The translations under genes and the position numbers were made by a program. Shown here in pieces: positions 1 to 6,478 of a stretch of DNA of 6,841 nt. The notes beneath the pieces were generated by a model. That model did not search any database and was not told the DNA's origin. It was given only the letters and a program-made list of their open reading frames with translations. Every line of letters begins with the position of its first letter. The first letter of the stretch is position 1. The DNA is from Oscillospiraceae bacterium (lineage in GTDB: Bacteria > Bacillota > Clostridia > Oscillospirales > Acutalibacteraceae). Where the stretch lies: assembly GCA_902766855.1 (NCBI GenBank), contig CACXFE010000007.1, positions 1 through 6,841 on the forward strand. Direction: 5' to 3'.

Positions 1-222
1 CCTGTATCCTATTTGATCGGCGATCTTCGCGCAGATGAGATCGGTGATCAGTTGGGTAACATAAAAAACAACCGAGATCAAAGCAATCCCGGAAAACGAT
101 ATGCCGTAAGTTTGGTGGAACATCAAAAAAAGAAGGGGCGTAAAATTGGCGGAAATCGCCTGTGTTACAAACCCGAGATAACAGGCCAGTTTTGTTTTGC
201 CGTATTTTTTTATATCGCTCAT
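1..222 (-). CDS. MFS-type transporter, N-terminal part (gene cut by window edge)
   Basis: The first 74 codons of a membrane protein, open at the left edge. I read it directly from the minus strand: it begins MSDIKKYGKTKLACYLGF and ends at the edge with AKIADQIGYR. There are two hydrophobic segments, at about residues 12-35 and 42-62. The second is followed by DLICAKIADQIGYR, which resembles the MFS loop 2-3 motif A (GxxxDRxGRR-like). Together these suggest a 12-helix major facilitator superfamily permease of the kind common in Clostridia. The ATG start at 220-222 is supported by GGAG 8 nt upstream. The gene has its own promoter and lies beyond the atp terminator, so it is a separate transcription unit. 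The substrate cannot be told from this fragment. Confidence 0.72.
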   Translation of the reverse strand, partial: MSDIKKYGKTKLACYLGFVTQAISANFTPLLFLMFHQTYGISFSGIALISVVFYVTQLITDLICAKIADQIGYR

Positions 223-240
223 TGCTTGCACTCCGATACT

Positions 241-270
241 ATGGTAAATGATTTCATAAAATAATGTCAA
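241..270 (-). promoter_or_regulatory. Sigma-A type promoter of the MFS transporter gene
   Basis: On the minus strand a perfect -35 box TTGACA (265-270) is followed after 18 nt by TACCAT (241-246), a 4/6 match to TATAAT. Transcription would start around 233-236, giving a very short leader that begins at or next to the GGAG ribosome binding site (231-234) of the transporter gene. It lies between the atp terminator and the transporter start, as expected for an independent unit. The -35 box is strong. The -10 box is only fair, so the promoter may be moderate or activator-assisted. Confidence 0.6.
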
Positions 271-296
271 CTGATGGATCTGTTCAGCAGGCATTC

Positions 297-349
297 AAAT
301 AAAAACGCCCGTAAAAAGAAACACAGCCGTGATTTCTTTTTCGGGCATT
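297..349 (-). terminator. Intrinsic terminator of the atp operon
   Basis: Read on the minus strand, the arm GCCCGAAAAAGAAA (333-346) pairs with TTTCTTTTTACGGGC (307-321) over 14 bp with a single bulged base and an 11-nt loop. The stem is followed directly by the U-rich tail GTTTTTATTT (297-306). The first arm begins about 50 nt after the atpC stop codon. This is a textbook rho-independent terminator. The opposite strand has a weaker T tract after the stem, so termination is mainly in the atp direction. Confidence 0.88.
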
Positions 350-398
350 TAAAAGATTTTCTGATCAAGCCGCTCCGAAAGGAGGGAAGGGTGTTCCG

Positions 399-809
399 TT
401 ACCCGTTGTATTTATGGTTTTTGATTTTCAAGCGCGCCATGGAGCGAGCCAACGAAATTTCATGCTCACGATGCTCTTTGATATTAGCGGAATGCTTGAT
501 ATTGTGAAGTGCTTTTTCTTTTTCTGCAAGGGCTTTGGCTTCATCAATCTCATCCGACCATTCGCAGAATTCGGAAAAAACCGTCACATGATCCCGCTCT
601 GTTTCCATAAAACCGCCTTCCACATAGGCGCTTTTCCAAGCCCCTTCCGCTTTGATGCGCAACTCGCCTACCACCAGCGAGGCGATCATCGGGGCGTGCT
701 CGCGCAAAACGGCCAGTTGCCCGGTTTCGGTTTCGCAAATAATTTCTTCCGCATCGCCGTTGTAAAATTGTTTTTCGGGCGTGATCACTTCCAATAAAAA
801 GGTACTCAT
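399..809 (-). CDS. atpC: F1 ATP synthase subunit epsilon
   Basis: Epsilon is part of the central rotor stalk. It couples gamma to the c-ring and can inhibit ATP hydrolysis through its C-terminal helices. The 136-residue product is of normal length. It has an N-terminal beta-sandwich domain (about 1-85) with the family signatures GQLAVLREHAPMIASL (30-45) and AYVEGGF (61-67). A charged C-terminal helical hairpin follows (about 87-132). Residues 88-93, IDEAKA, resemble the I/L-D-x-x-R-A ATP-sensing motif of Bacillus epsilon, with Lys in place of Arg. A basic ARSMARLKIK segment lies near the C-terminus. It is the last gene of the operon, 12 nt after atpD. A GGGGG ribosome binding site lies about 6 nt before its ATG, and the operon terminator follows. 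Confidence 0.95.
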   Translation of the reverse strand: MSTFLLEVITPEKQFYNGDAEEIICETETGQLAVLREHAPMIASLVVGELRIKAEGAWKSAYVEGGFMETERDHVTVFSEFCEWSDEIDEAKALAEKEKALHNIKHSANIKEHREHEISLARSMARLKIKNHKYNG

Positions 810-821
810 ACTGTGCCCCCG

Positions 822-2207
822 TTAAAGTGTTTTCGCCTTTTCCACGGCTTCTTCAAAGGTGCCGACCATCGAAAAAGCCAATTCCGGCAGATCGTCCGCC
901 TCGCCTTCCATGATCCGGCGGAATCCTTCGATCGTATCCTGTAATTTTACAAAACGCCCTTCCTGCCCGGTATACGCCTTGGCAACAAACATGGGCTGTG
1001 ATAAAAAGTTTTGAATTTTGCGGGCGCGGTAAACGGTTTGCCGGTCTTCGGGGGATAGTTCTTCCATCCCGAGAATGGCGATCACATCTTTCAGATCGTC
1101 ATACCGTTGCAGGCATTCCTGCACTTTCCGCGCAATTTCATAGTGTTTCTGCCCTACGATTTCGGGTTCCAGCACCCGGCTGGACGATTCCAGCGGATCC
1201 ACTGCCGGATAGATTCCCTGCTCCGCGATCGCACGGGATAACACGGTGGTGGCGTCAAGATGGGTGAAGATCGTGGCGGGGGCGGGGTCTGTCAAGTCAT
1301 CCGCCGGGACATACACCGCCTGCACCGAGGTGATCGAGCCTTGCTTGGTTGAGGCGATTCGTTCCTCGATTGCGCCCAATTCGTTGGCAAGCGTCGGTTG
1401 ATAGCCTACCGCGCTCGGCAAGCGGCCGAGCATGGCGCTCACCTCGTTGCCCGCTTGCACAAAGCGGTAAATATTATCTATAAACAACAGCACATCCTGA
1501 TGCCGCTCATCCCGCAGGTATTCCGCCATGGTAAGTCCGGTCATCGCTACGCGCATTCTGCTGCCGGACGGCTCATTCATTTGCCCGAACGCCAGAACGG
1601 TTTTTTCAATCACACCGCTTTTGCGCATATCGCAGATCAACTCATTGCCTTCCCGGCTGCGCTCACCCACGCCGGTAAAAACCGAATACCCGCCGTGATG
1701 AACGGCGATATTGTGGATCATTTCCATGATCAGCACGGTTTTGCCCACGCCGGCACCGCCGAATAATCCGATTTTTCCGCCCTTGGCATAGGGCACCAGC
1801 AAATCAATCACCTTGATGCCGGTTTCCAGCAATTCGGTGGCAGGCTTCTGCTCGTACAAACTCGGCGCACTGCGATGGATCGGCAGTGTTTTTTCGGCGG
1901 TGATCGCGCCGCCGCCGTCGATCGGTCTGCCCAGCACATCCACCGCGCGCCCGATCACGCCGTCGCCTACCGGCACTTCAATGCCCTTGCCGTCAGACTG
2001 CACCGTCAGATTACAGCGAAGCCCTTCGGTGGCTTCCAGTGCGATGGCACGCACCGTGTGGGTGTCCAGGTGCATCGCCACTTCGGCGTGTTTATCGTAT
2101 TGCTCGATCGTGAGTAAGGCGTTGATGGGCGGCAGGCACCCGTCGTCAAACCGCACATCCATCACCGGGCCGGAAATTTTCACGATTTTTCCCACATAGT
2201 TTTTCAT
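822..2207 (-). CDS. atpD: F1 ATP synthase subunit beta (catalytic)
   Basis: This is the catalytic subunit of the F1 head (three copies alternating with alpha) and makes or hydrolyses ATP at the cytoplasmic face (EC 7.1.2.2). The 461-residue length is normal. Visible motifs in order: an N-terminal beta-barrel beginning VGKIVKISGPVMDVRF; Walker A GGAGVGKT (150-157, Lys156); GERSREGNEL (181-190) carrying the catalytic Glu182 and Arg183; NEPSGSRMRV (211-220); Walker B LLFIDN (240-245, Asp244); and MEELSPEDR (381-389), the DELSEED lever that touches gamma. The Walker B segment reads DNIYRF where most homologues have DNIFRF. The ATG start is fixed by AAGGGGAG 7 nt upstream. The gap to the preceding atpG stop is 17 nt. 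No sign of decay is visible. Confidence 0.98.
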   Translation of the reverse strand: MKNYVGKIVKISGPVMDVRFDDGCLPPINALLTIEQYDKHAEVAMHLDTHTVRAIALEATEGLRCNLTVQSDGKGIEVPVGDGVIGRAVDVLGRPIDGGGAITAEKTLPIHRSAPSLYEQKPATELLETGIKVIDLLVPYAKGGKIGLFGGAGVGKTVLIMEMIHNIAVHHGGYSVFTGVGERSREGNELICDMRKSGVIEKTVLAFGQMNEPSGSRMRVAMTGLTMAEYLRDERHQDVLLFIDNIYRFVQAGNEVSAMLGRLPSAVGYQPTLANELGAIEERIASTKQGSITSVQAVYVPADDLTDPAPATIFTHLDATTVLSRAIAEQGIYPAVDPLESSSRVLEPEIVGQKHYEIARKVQECLQRYDDLKDVIAILGMEELSPEDRQTVYRARKIQNFLSQPMFVAKAYTGQEGRFVKLQDTIEGFRRIMEGEADDLPELAFSMVGTFEEAVEKAKTL

Positions 2208-2224
2208 TGATCCGGCTCCCCTTT

Positions 2225-3100
2225 CTACACCGCGCCTTCCGCGGAAGTGGCGGCGGCAATTTCCGTGATTTCATTGGTGATCGCTAATTGCCGTGCCGCA
2301 TGGATTTTTTCCTGCAATTTGGCGATCATTTCATCGGCATTTCGGGTGGCGCTTTGCATGGCGTTCATCCGTGCGGCATTTTCGCTTGCGGCCGATTGCA
2401 TCAAAATATCATAAACCAATCCGGTAATATACTGCGGCACCATTTCGTTATAAACCTGCTCGGGATCCGGCTCATAAATCAAGCGGGTGTCGTTTTGCGG
2501 ATGATAGTCCACATCGTCAAAATCCCGGCGCAGCAAGGGCAAAATGCGCTTGCAAACAGGGCGCTGCAAAGTGGAAGTGACATATTCGGTGTATACGATA
2601 TACACCTCGCTGACGGTGCAATCGTCGTACAAATCCACGATCTGCCCGCCGATTTGGCGCGCCAAATGTAAGGAAGGCTTTTGGGAAGCGCCGTACCAGT
2701 TGTCATCCGGCGTCATGCCCTGGGCCGCAAACAGTTCCGTTCCTTTTAAGCCGAGAGAATATAAAACGGTTTCCGGGTATTCCTCCATCTTCTGCATCGC
2801 CATATTGACCACGGCGGTATTATACCCGCCGCATAATCCTTTATCGGATGTAATAACGAAGAAAAGCGCCTTCCCGCCCTCGGTCAATTCGATGAACGGA
2901 TCACTCAACGCATTGTGCTTGGTTTTGGAAACAATATCCCGAATGGCGAAGCGCAGTTTTCGCATATAACTCAAATTATAGTCGATATTCTGCATCGAGT
3001 GCTTCATTCGGGAAGTGGCCAGCAAATACATCGCGTTGGTGATCTGCCGCGTTTGCGTTACCGCGTTCAGGCGTTGTTTCAGTTCACTGATGTTCTCCAT
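2225..3100 (-). CDS. atpG: F1 ATP synthase subunit gamma
   Basis: Gamma is the central shaft: its N- and C-terminal helices form a coiled coil that turns inside the alpha3beta3 head. The 291-residue product is of usual length. It shows the N-terminal helix with TRQITNAM (17-24), the central Rossmann-like domain with ITSDKGLCGGYN (83-94), and the strongly conserved C-terminal helix with SENAARMNAMQSATRNA (239-255) and RQLAITNEITEI (270-281). The ATG at 3098-3100 gives the expected N-terminus and lies inside the end of atpA, overlapping it by 17 nt. The nearest Shine-Dalgarno-like sequence (AAGGA) is about 14 nt upstream, rather far. Translation probably depends on coupling to atpA. The start of an alternative upstream ATG is out of frame. 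Confidence 0.97.
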   Translation of the reverse strand: MENISELKQRLNAVTQTRQITNAMYLLATSRMKHSMQNIDYNLSYMRKLRFAIRDIVSKTKHNALSDPFIELTEGGKALFFVITSDKGLCGGYNTAVVNMAMQKMEEYPETVLYSLGLKGTELFAAQGMTPDDNWYGASQKPSLHLARQIGGQIVDLYDDCTVSEVYIVYTEYVTSTLQRPVCKRILPLLRRDFDDVDYHPQNDTRLIYEPDPEQVYNEMVPQYITGLVYDILMQSAASENAARMNAMQSATRNADEMIAKLQEKIHAARQLAITNEITEIAAATSAEGAV

Positions 3101-4613
3101 GGATCAAACACATTTCCTTAAATCGTTCTAAATGCCGGATCAATTCGGCTTCTTCCGCTTCGGACAAGTCGCCGCTTGTATTTACGGCTTCCGCCAATTC
3201 GGCGCACTGTTCACGAAGATAAGCCGTTAAAAGCGGGGCAAATTCGTCCGCGTCTTCCGGCGATACATCAAAAATATTGTGATGATAGGCCGTCAGAAGC
3301 GCCACCTCTTCAAACAGGGTGTACGGCCGGGTTTTGGGTTGTTTTAACAATTCGGTTAAAGTATGCCCCCGGATCAGCATGCGTTTTGTGGCGTCATCCA
3401 CATCACTGCCGAAGCGGGTAAATACCGCCATTTCCCGATATTGCGATAATTCGATCCGCAATGTTCCCGCGACTTTGCGCATGGCCTTATGCTGTGCCGC
3501 ACGCCCTACGCGCGAAACCGAAAGCCCCGTATTGACCGCCGGGCGCACCCCGTTATGGAACAGATCGGTTTCCAGATAGATCTGCCCGTCGGTAATCGAG
3601 ATCACATTGGTGGGGATATAGGCGGACATATTGCCGCCCATGGTTTCAATGATCGGGATCGCGGTGATACTGCCGCCGCCGTTTTCTTCGTTCATGCAGG
3701 CGCTGCGCTCCAACAAACGGCTGTGCAGGTAAAACACATCGCCGGGAAAAGCCTCCCGCCCGGGCGGGCGATGAAGCAAAAGCGACATGGTACGATAGGC
3801 CACCGCGTGTTTGGAAAGATCATCGTAAATCACCAAAACATCTTTCCCGTCCCGCATGAAGCCTTCCGCTACCGAGGCGGCGGCGTAGGGCGCAAGGTAC
3901 TGCATCGCAGGGCTATCCGAAGCGGTTGCCGCTACGATCACGGTATAGTGCATGGCGCCTTCCGCCCGCAGGGTATTCATCGTTTGTGCAATGACGGATG
4001 CCTTTTGCCCGATCGCACAGTAAATACAAATTACATCGGAATGTTTTTGGTTGATCACCGTATCCAGCGCGATGGTGGTTTTCCCGGTCTGCCGGTCTCC
4101 GATGATCAGTTCACGCTGCCCCCGGCCGATCGGAATCATGCTGTCAATGGCAAGAATGCCCGTTTCCAACGGTTTATCTACCGGGCGGCGATCCATGATC
4201 GCCGGGGCGGTTCGTTCCACCGGGAGATAGTCTTCCGCCATGAGCGGCGCCCCGTCTAACGGGCGACCGATCGGATCAATCACCCGACCGAGCAGAATAT
4301 CTCCCACCGGCACTTTGGCAACCATGCCGGTGCCTTTCACGCCGGTGCCGACATTGACCGCGTCCGCGTTATCCATTAACACCGCGCCAACGCCGTCCTC
4401 CGTTAAATCCAGCGCCATGCCGAAGACGCCGCCGTCAAATTCCAGCAGTTCACCGTACAGCCGGTCAGGCAGGTCGGTCACCCGGACCACGCCGTCCCCT
4501 ACTTTTGCCACCTTGCCGCGGCGATACACAATCGGGGCGGGATGAAAGGCTTCAATCTGTCTTTTGAGATAACTGCTGATTTTCTCTTGAACAGGCTCTG
4601 TCACATTGTCCAC
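3084..4613 (-). CDS. atpA: F1 ATP synthase subunit alpha
   Basis: Alpha is the non-catalytic nucleotide-binding subunit of the F1 head; it supplies the arginine finger to beta sites. The product has 509 residues. It contains an N-terminal amphipathic helix EKISSYLKRQIEAF (10-23, the usual docking site for delta), Walker A GDRQTGKT (172-179, Lys178), Walker B VLVIYDD (259-265), RPPGREAFPGDVFYLHSRLLER (282-303, described by position) and SVSRVG (365-370) with the arginine finger Arg368. The reported start is a GTG only 2 nt after the atpH stop. A second in-frame GTG at 4602-4604 (506 residues) has GGGG 8 nt upstream and gives a leader closer to family length, so it may be the real start. The 3' end overlaps atpG by 17 nt. 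Confidence 0.98.
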   Translation of the reverse strand: MDNVTEPVQEKISSYLKRQIEAFHPAPIVYRRGKVAKVGDGVVRVTDLPDRLYGELLEFDGGVFGMALDLTEDGVGAVLMDNADAVNVGTGVKGTGMVAKVPVGDILLGRVIDPIGRPLDGAPLMAEDYLPVERTAPAIMDRRPVDKPLETGILAIDSMIPIGRGQRELIIGDRQTGKTTIALDTVINQKHSDVICIYCAIGQKASVIAQTMNTLRAEGAMHYTVIVAATASDSPAMQYLAPYAAASVAEGFMRDGKDVLVIYDDLSKHAVAYRTMSLLLHRPPGREAFPGDVFYLHSRLLERSACMNEENGGGSITAIPIIETMGGNMSAYIPTNVISITDGQIYLETDLFHNGVRPAVNTGLSVSRVGRAAQHKAMRKVAGTLRIELSQYREMAVFTRFGSDVDDATKRMLIRGHTLTELLKQPKTRPYTLFEEVALLTAYHHNIFDVSPEDADEFAPLLTAYLREQCAELAEAVNTSGDLSEAEEAELIRHLERFKEMCLIHGEHQ

Positions 4614-4615
4614 CC

Positions 4616-4840
4616 CTACTCTTTGATTCGTTTTTGCATTTCGGCAAGTTGAGAGGAAATGCTGGTATCGTATACCACCCCGCCGACTTCCGCGATAAAT
4701 CCGCCGATCAGCGTAGGATCGACGATATGTTGAAAATCCGCTTCTCCCAATTTTTTGCGGAACCCTTCACATAATAGCCGATAAGTTTCTTCCGAAAGGC
4801 TTTCCGCTGTTTTGATGATGACTGTTTGCATAGGCGCCAC
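4616..4840 (-). CDS. atpH: F1 ATP synthase subunit delta, C-terminal domain only
   Basis: Delta (OSCP) normally has about 180 residues: an N-terminal helical domain that sits on top of alpha, and a C-terminal domain that holds subunit b. This product has at most 74 residues and aligns only with the C-terminal domain. It has VIIKTAESLSEE (7-18), then the diagnostic VDPTLIGGF (40-48) and VGGVVYDTSISSQL (52-65). The N-terminal domain is absent, and the atpF stop lies only 3 nt upstream, so there is no room for it. The first possible start is GTG at 4838-4840. The ATG at 4829-4831 (71 residues) follows GGTGG by 5 nt and leaves a 12-nt gap, so it may be the true start. It stops 2 nt before atpA. 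It could be a functional minimal delta or an old truncation. The position and the signature make the assignment firm. Confidence 0.85.
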   Translation of the reverse strand: MAPMQTVIIKTAESLSEETYRLLCEGFRKKLGEADFQHIVDPTLIGGFIAEVGGVVYDTSISSQLAEMQKRIKE

Positions 4841-4843
4841 CGC

Positions 4844-5341
4844 TTATTCGGCGTGATAATCGGCCAGAAACGCCTGCGCGATCCGCCGGTTATCCTCATC
4901 GTTGATTTCCCGCCCGAGCACTTTTTCGGAAATATCAAACGCCAGCGCCGTAATATCATCCTGCATACCGGCGATGGTTTTGCGTTTTTCTTTTTCGGCT
5001 TCTTCCGCCGCTTTCCGGCGAATTTCCGCCGCGTCTTTCTGCGCGTTTTCCATGATTTCCCGCGCATTTTCTCGGGCTTCCCGCTCCGCTTCCCGGATCA
5101 CGGCGTCTGCCTTTTCTTGCTGCGCTTGCGTCAGGCTGTCAAGTTGTTCTTTTGCCTGCTCGGCTTCGGCTTTTGCCGCGGCGGCGTCTTCTAATTCCTT
5201 TGCCACACGGGCTTGGCGCGCGGCAAGAAATTTTTTCACCGGCTGATACGCGAGTTTCCGCACGATCAAAAACAAGATGATGATGTTCAGGATATTAAGG
5301 ATCAGATCTCTCGCAAGATCGGATAAAACCAAACCTTCCAT
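4844..5341 (-). CDS. atpF: Fo ATP synthase subunit b (peripheral stalk)
   Basis: Subunit b is the stator: one N-terminal membrane helix and a long coiled coil reaching up to delta and alpha, present as a dimer. The 165-residue length is normal. A single hydrophobic segment lies at about 9-27 (LARDLILNILNIIILFLIV), followed by AYQPVKKFLAAR (31-42). A highly charged Ala/Glu/Lys/Arg helix runs from about 43 to 128. The C-terminal region ALAFDISEKVLGREI (132-146) is the delta-contacting part, typical for the family. The ATG start is supported by AAGGGAG 7 nt upstream, and the gap to atpE is 12 nt. The b C-terminus is intact even though its partner delta is reduced. Confidence 0.96.
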   Translation of the reverse strand: MEGLVLSDLARDLILNILNIIILFLIVRKLAYQPVKKFLAARQARVAKELEDAAAAKAEAEQAKEQLDSLTQAQQEKADAVIREAEREARENAREIMENAQKDAAEIRRKAAEEAEKEKRKTIAGMQDDITALAFDISEKVLGREINDEDNRRIAQAFLADYHAE

Positions 5342-5353
5342 GCTTTCGCTCCC

Positions 5354-5563
5354 TTATTTCGCCGCCAAAATCAGGGCGATAACAAAGGCGTAGATCGCCG
5401 TGGATTCCGCCAGGGCGCACCCTAACAGAAGGATCGCGTTGATCTTGCCGGAAGCCTCCGGCTGGCGGGCAACCGCATCCACCGCCTTCGCGGTGGCAAA
5501 ACCCATTCCGAGGCCGGCGCCGAGCGCCGTCAACATTGCCATTCCTGCACCGATTGCTGTCAT
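5354..5563 (-). CDS. atpE: Fo ATP synthase subunit c (ring subunit)
   Basis: Subunit c is a two-helix hairpin that forms the rotating ring carrying H+ or Na+ through the membrane. The 69-residue length is at the short end for the family. Helix 1 (about 3-29) contains the glycine-rich GAGLGMGFA (15-23). The polar loop ARQPEASGK (32-40) binds gamma/epsilon. Helix 2 (about 41-67) has the ion-binding Glu53 in ALAESTAIY (50-58). Ser54, Thr55 and Tyr58 match residues of Na+-binding rings, but the helix-1 Gln of those rings corresponds here to Met20, so the ion cannot be called. A perfect AGGAGG lies 8 nt before the ATG and overlaps the atpB stop, fitting the high c copy number needed. Confidence 0.97.
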   Translation of the reverse strand: MTAIGAGMAMLTALGAGLGMGFATAKAVDAVARQPEASGKINAILLLGCALAESTAIYAFVIALILAAK

Positions 5564-5575
5564 TGATAATTCCTC

Positions 5576-6478
5576 CTATTCGATTGCTTCATTGATAAAG
5601 GTCAACGATAAAATAATAAAAATGTACGCCTGAATGATGGGGTGGAAGAGATTGAAATATAATCCCGCCACTGCCGGGATCCCGGCGGCATAGCCCCCTA
5701 ATACCGATTTCAGCAGATCCATCACGATCATGCCGCCGATCATGTTTCCGAATAAACGGCAGGCCAACGAGATCGGGATCGCCACATCGCTTAATATTTT
5801 CATGGGCAGAATGATCGGCGTGGGGTTGGAGAGGGCTTTGATCCGCCCGCCGAGGCCTTTTTTCCGCAACCCGTAGTAATTGATCAATACAAAAGTGATC
5901 AGCCCCATGGATAAGGTGACCACCAGATCCGAGGTGGGCGGGCGCTGGCCGAACAGTTCGGAAAACGCCGAGGCGATCATAAAAACGCCGAGCGAAAACA
6001 TATAGGGGGACAACTGCTCGCCGTACTCTCCCACCGTGCCGCAAGTGAAGCGATCCATCGCCTCCACGGCCAGTTCCATGATGTTTTGAAACCCTTTCGG
6101 GTGATCGGGATCAAACCGCGGGAAAAGGAACAAACGGAAGATCAGGCAAAGCAATAAAATGATCGCCGTTAAGATCCACATCAGCACACTGGTGCGGGCA
6201 AAGGTTACGCCAAACAGTTCCACCCGCTCACTGAACAAGGAAAACTCAACTTCCATGCCCTTTGTTTTTCCGCTGTATGCCGCGATCAGCGTACCGATGA
6301 AGAACCACGCGGCCATCACCGTCAAAGCGAGCGATAAGCGCGATCGCCTTTTTCGCTTTTTGTTTTCACCGTGCTGCCTGATCGCGCTTTTCGCGGCGAC
6401 GGTCATCACCAATCCTGCCGCAAACACGGCGGCGGAAACGGCCAATTCAATGATCGTGACGGTTTTCGTTTTTACCAT
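5576..6478 (-). CDS. atpB: Fo ATP synthase subunit a, with extended N-terminus
   Basis: Subunit a forms the two ion half-channels beside the c-ring. The 300-residue product contains the essential Arg241 in SLACRLFGNM (237-246), PTSDLVVTLSM (181-191), and FHPIIQAYIF (278-287), whose Gln283 matches E. coli Gln252. The recognisable family core starts near residue 75 (MEVEFSLFSERVELFG). Before it lie two additional hydrophobic segments, 8-29 and 48-69, separated by the very basic KKRKRRSR (40-47). The reported ATG overlaps the upstream ORF by 32 nt, and its GGAG abuts the start codon with no spacer. An ATG at codon 25 (4 bases AGGA, 6-nt spacer, position 6404-6406) would give 276 residues and remove the first helix. 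The hydrophobic coding character before it favours the longer form, without proving it. Confidence 0.95.
   Translation of the reverse strand: MVKTKTVTIIELAVSAAVFAAGLVMTVAAKSAIRQHGENKKRKRRSRLSLALTVMAAWFFIGTLIAAYSGKTKGMEVEFSLFSERVELFGVTFARTSVLMWILTAIILLLCLIFRLFLFPRFDPDHPKGFQNIMELAVEAMDRFTCGTVGEYGEQLSPYMFSLGVFMIASAFSELFGQRPPTSDLVVTLSMGLITFVLINYYGLRKKGLGGRIKALSNPTPIILPMKILSDVAIPISLACRLFGNMIGGMIVMDLLKSVLGGYAAGIPAVAGLYFNLFHPIIQAYIFIILSLTFINEAIE

Noticed and set aside
13..264. An 83-codon plus-strand open frame at the left edge
   Set aside because: The minus strand of the same stretch gives a hydrophobic protein with MFS features, a good ribosome binding site and a promoter. The plus-strand product looks like random low-complexity translation.
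371..386. Short hairpin CTCC-GAAA-GGAG between atpC and the terminator
   Set aside because: It has only 4 bp, with no U tract and no attached conserved sequence, so it is too weak to call a regulatory element. The strong terminator follows just downstream.
3489..4259. A 256-codon open frame on the plus strand opposite atpA
   Set aside because: It lies wholly inside a well-conserved alpha gene on the other strand. Its translation is rich in His, Arg and Gly without domain structure, and it has no convincing ribosome binding site. It is an antisense shadow.
4708..5067. A 119-codon minus-strand frame spanning the atpF/atpH junction, considered as a possible missing delta N-terminal domain
   Set aside because: The product is almost all Lys and Arg and overlaps the conserved b and delta frames. 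It is a frame-shifted reading of the b coiled coil, not an OSCP-like helical domain.
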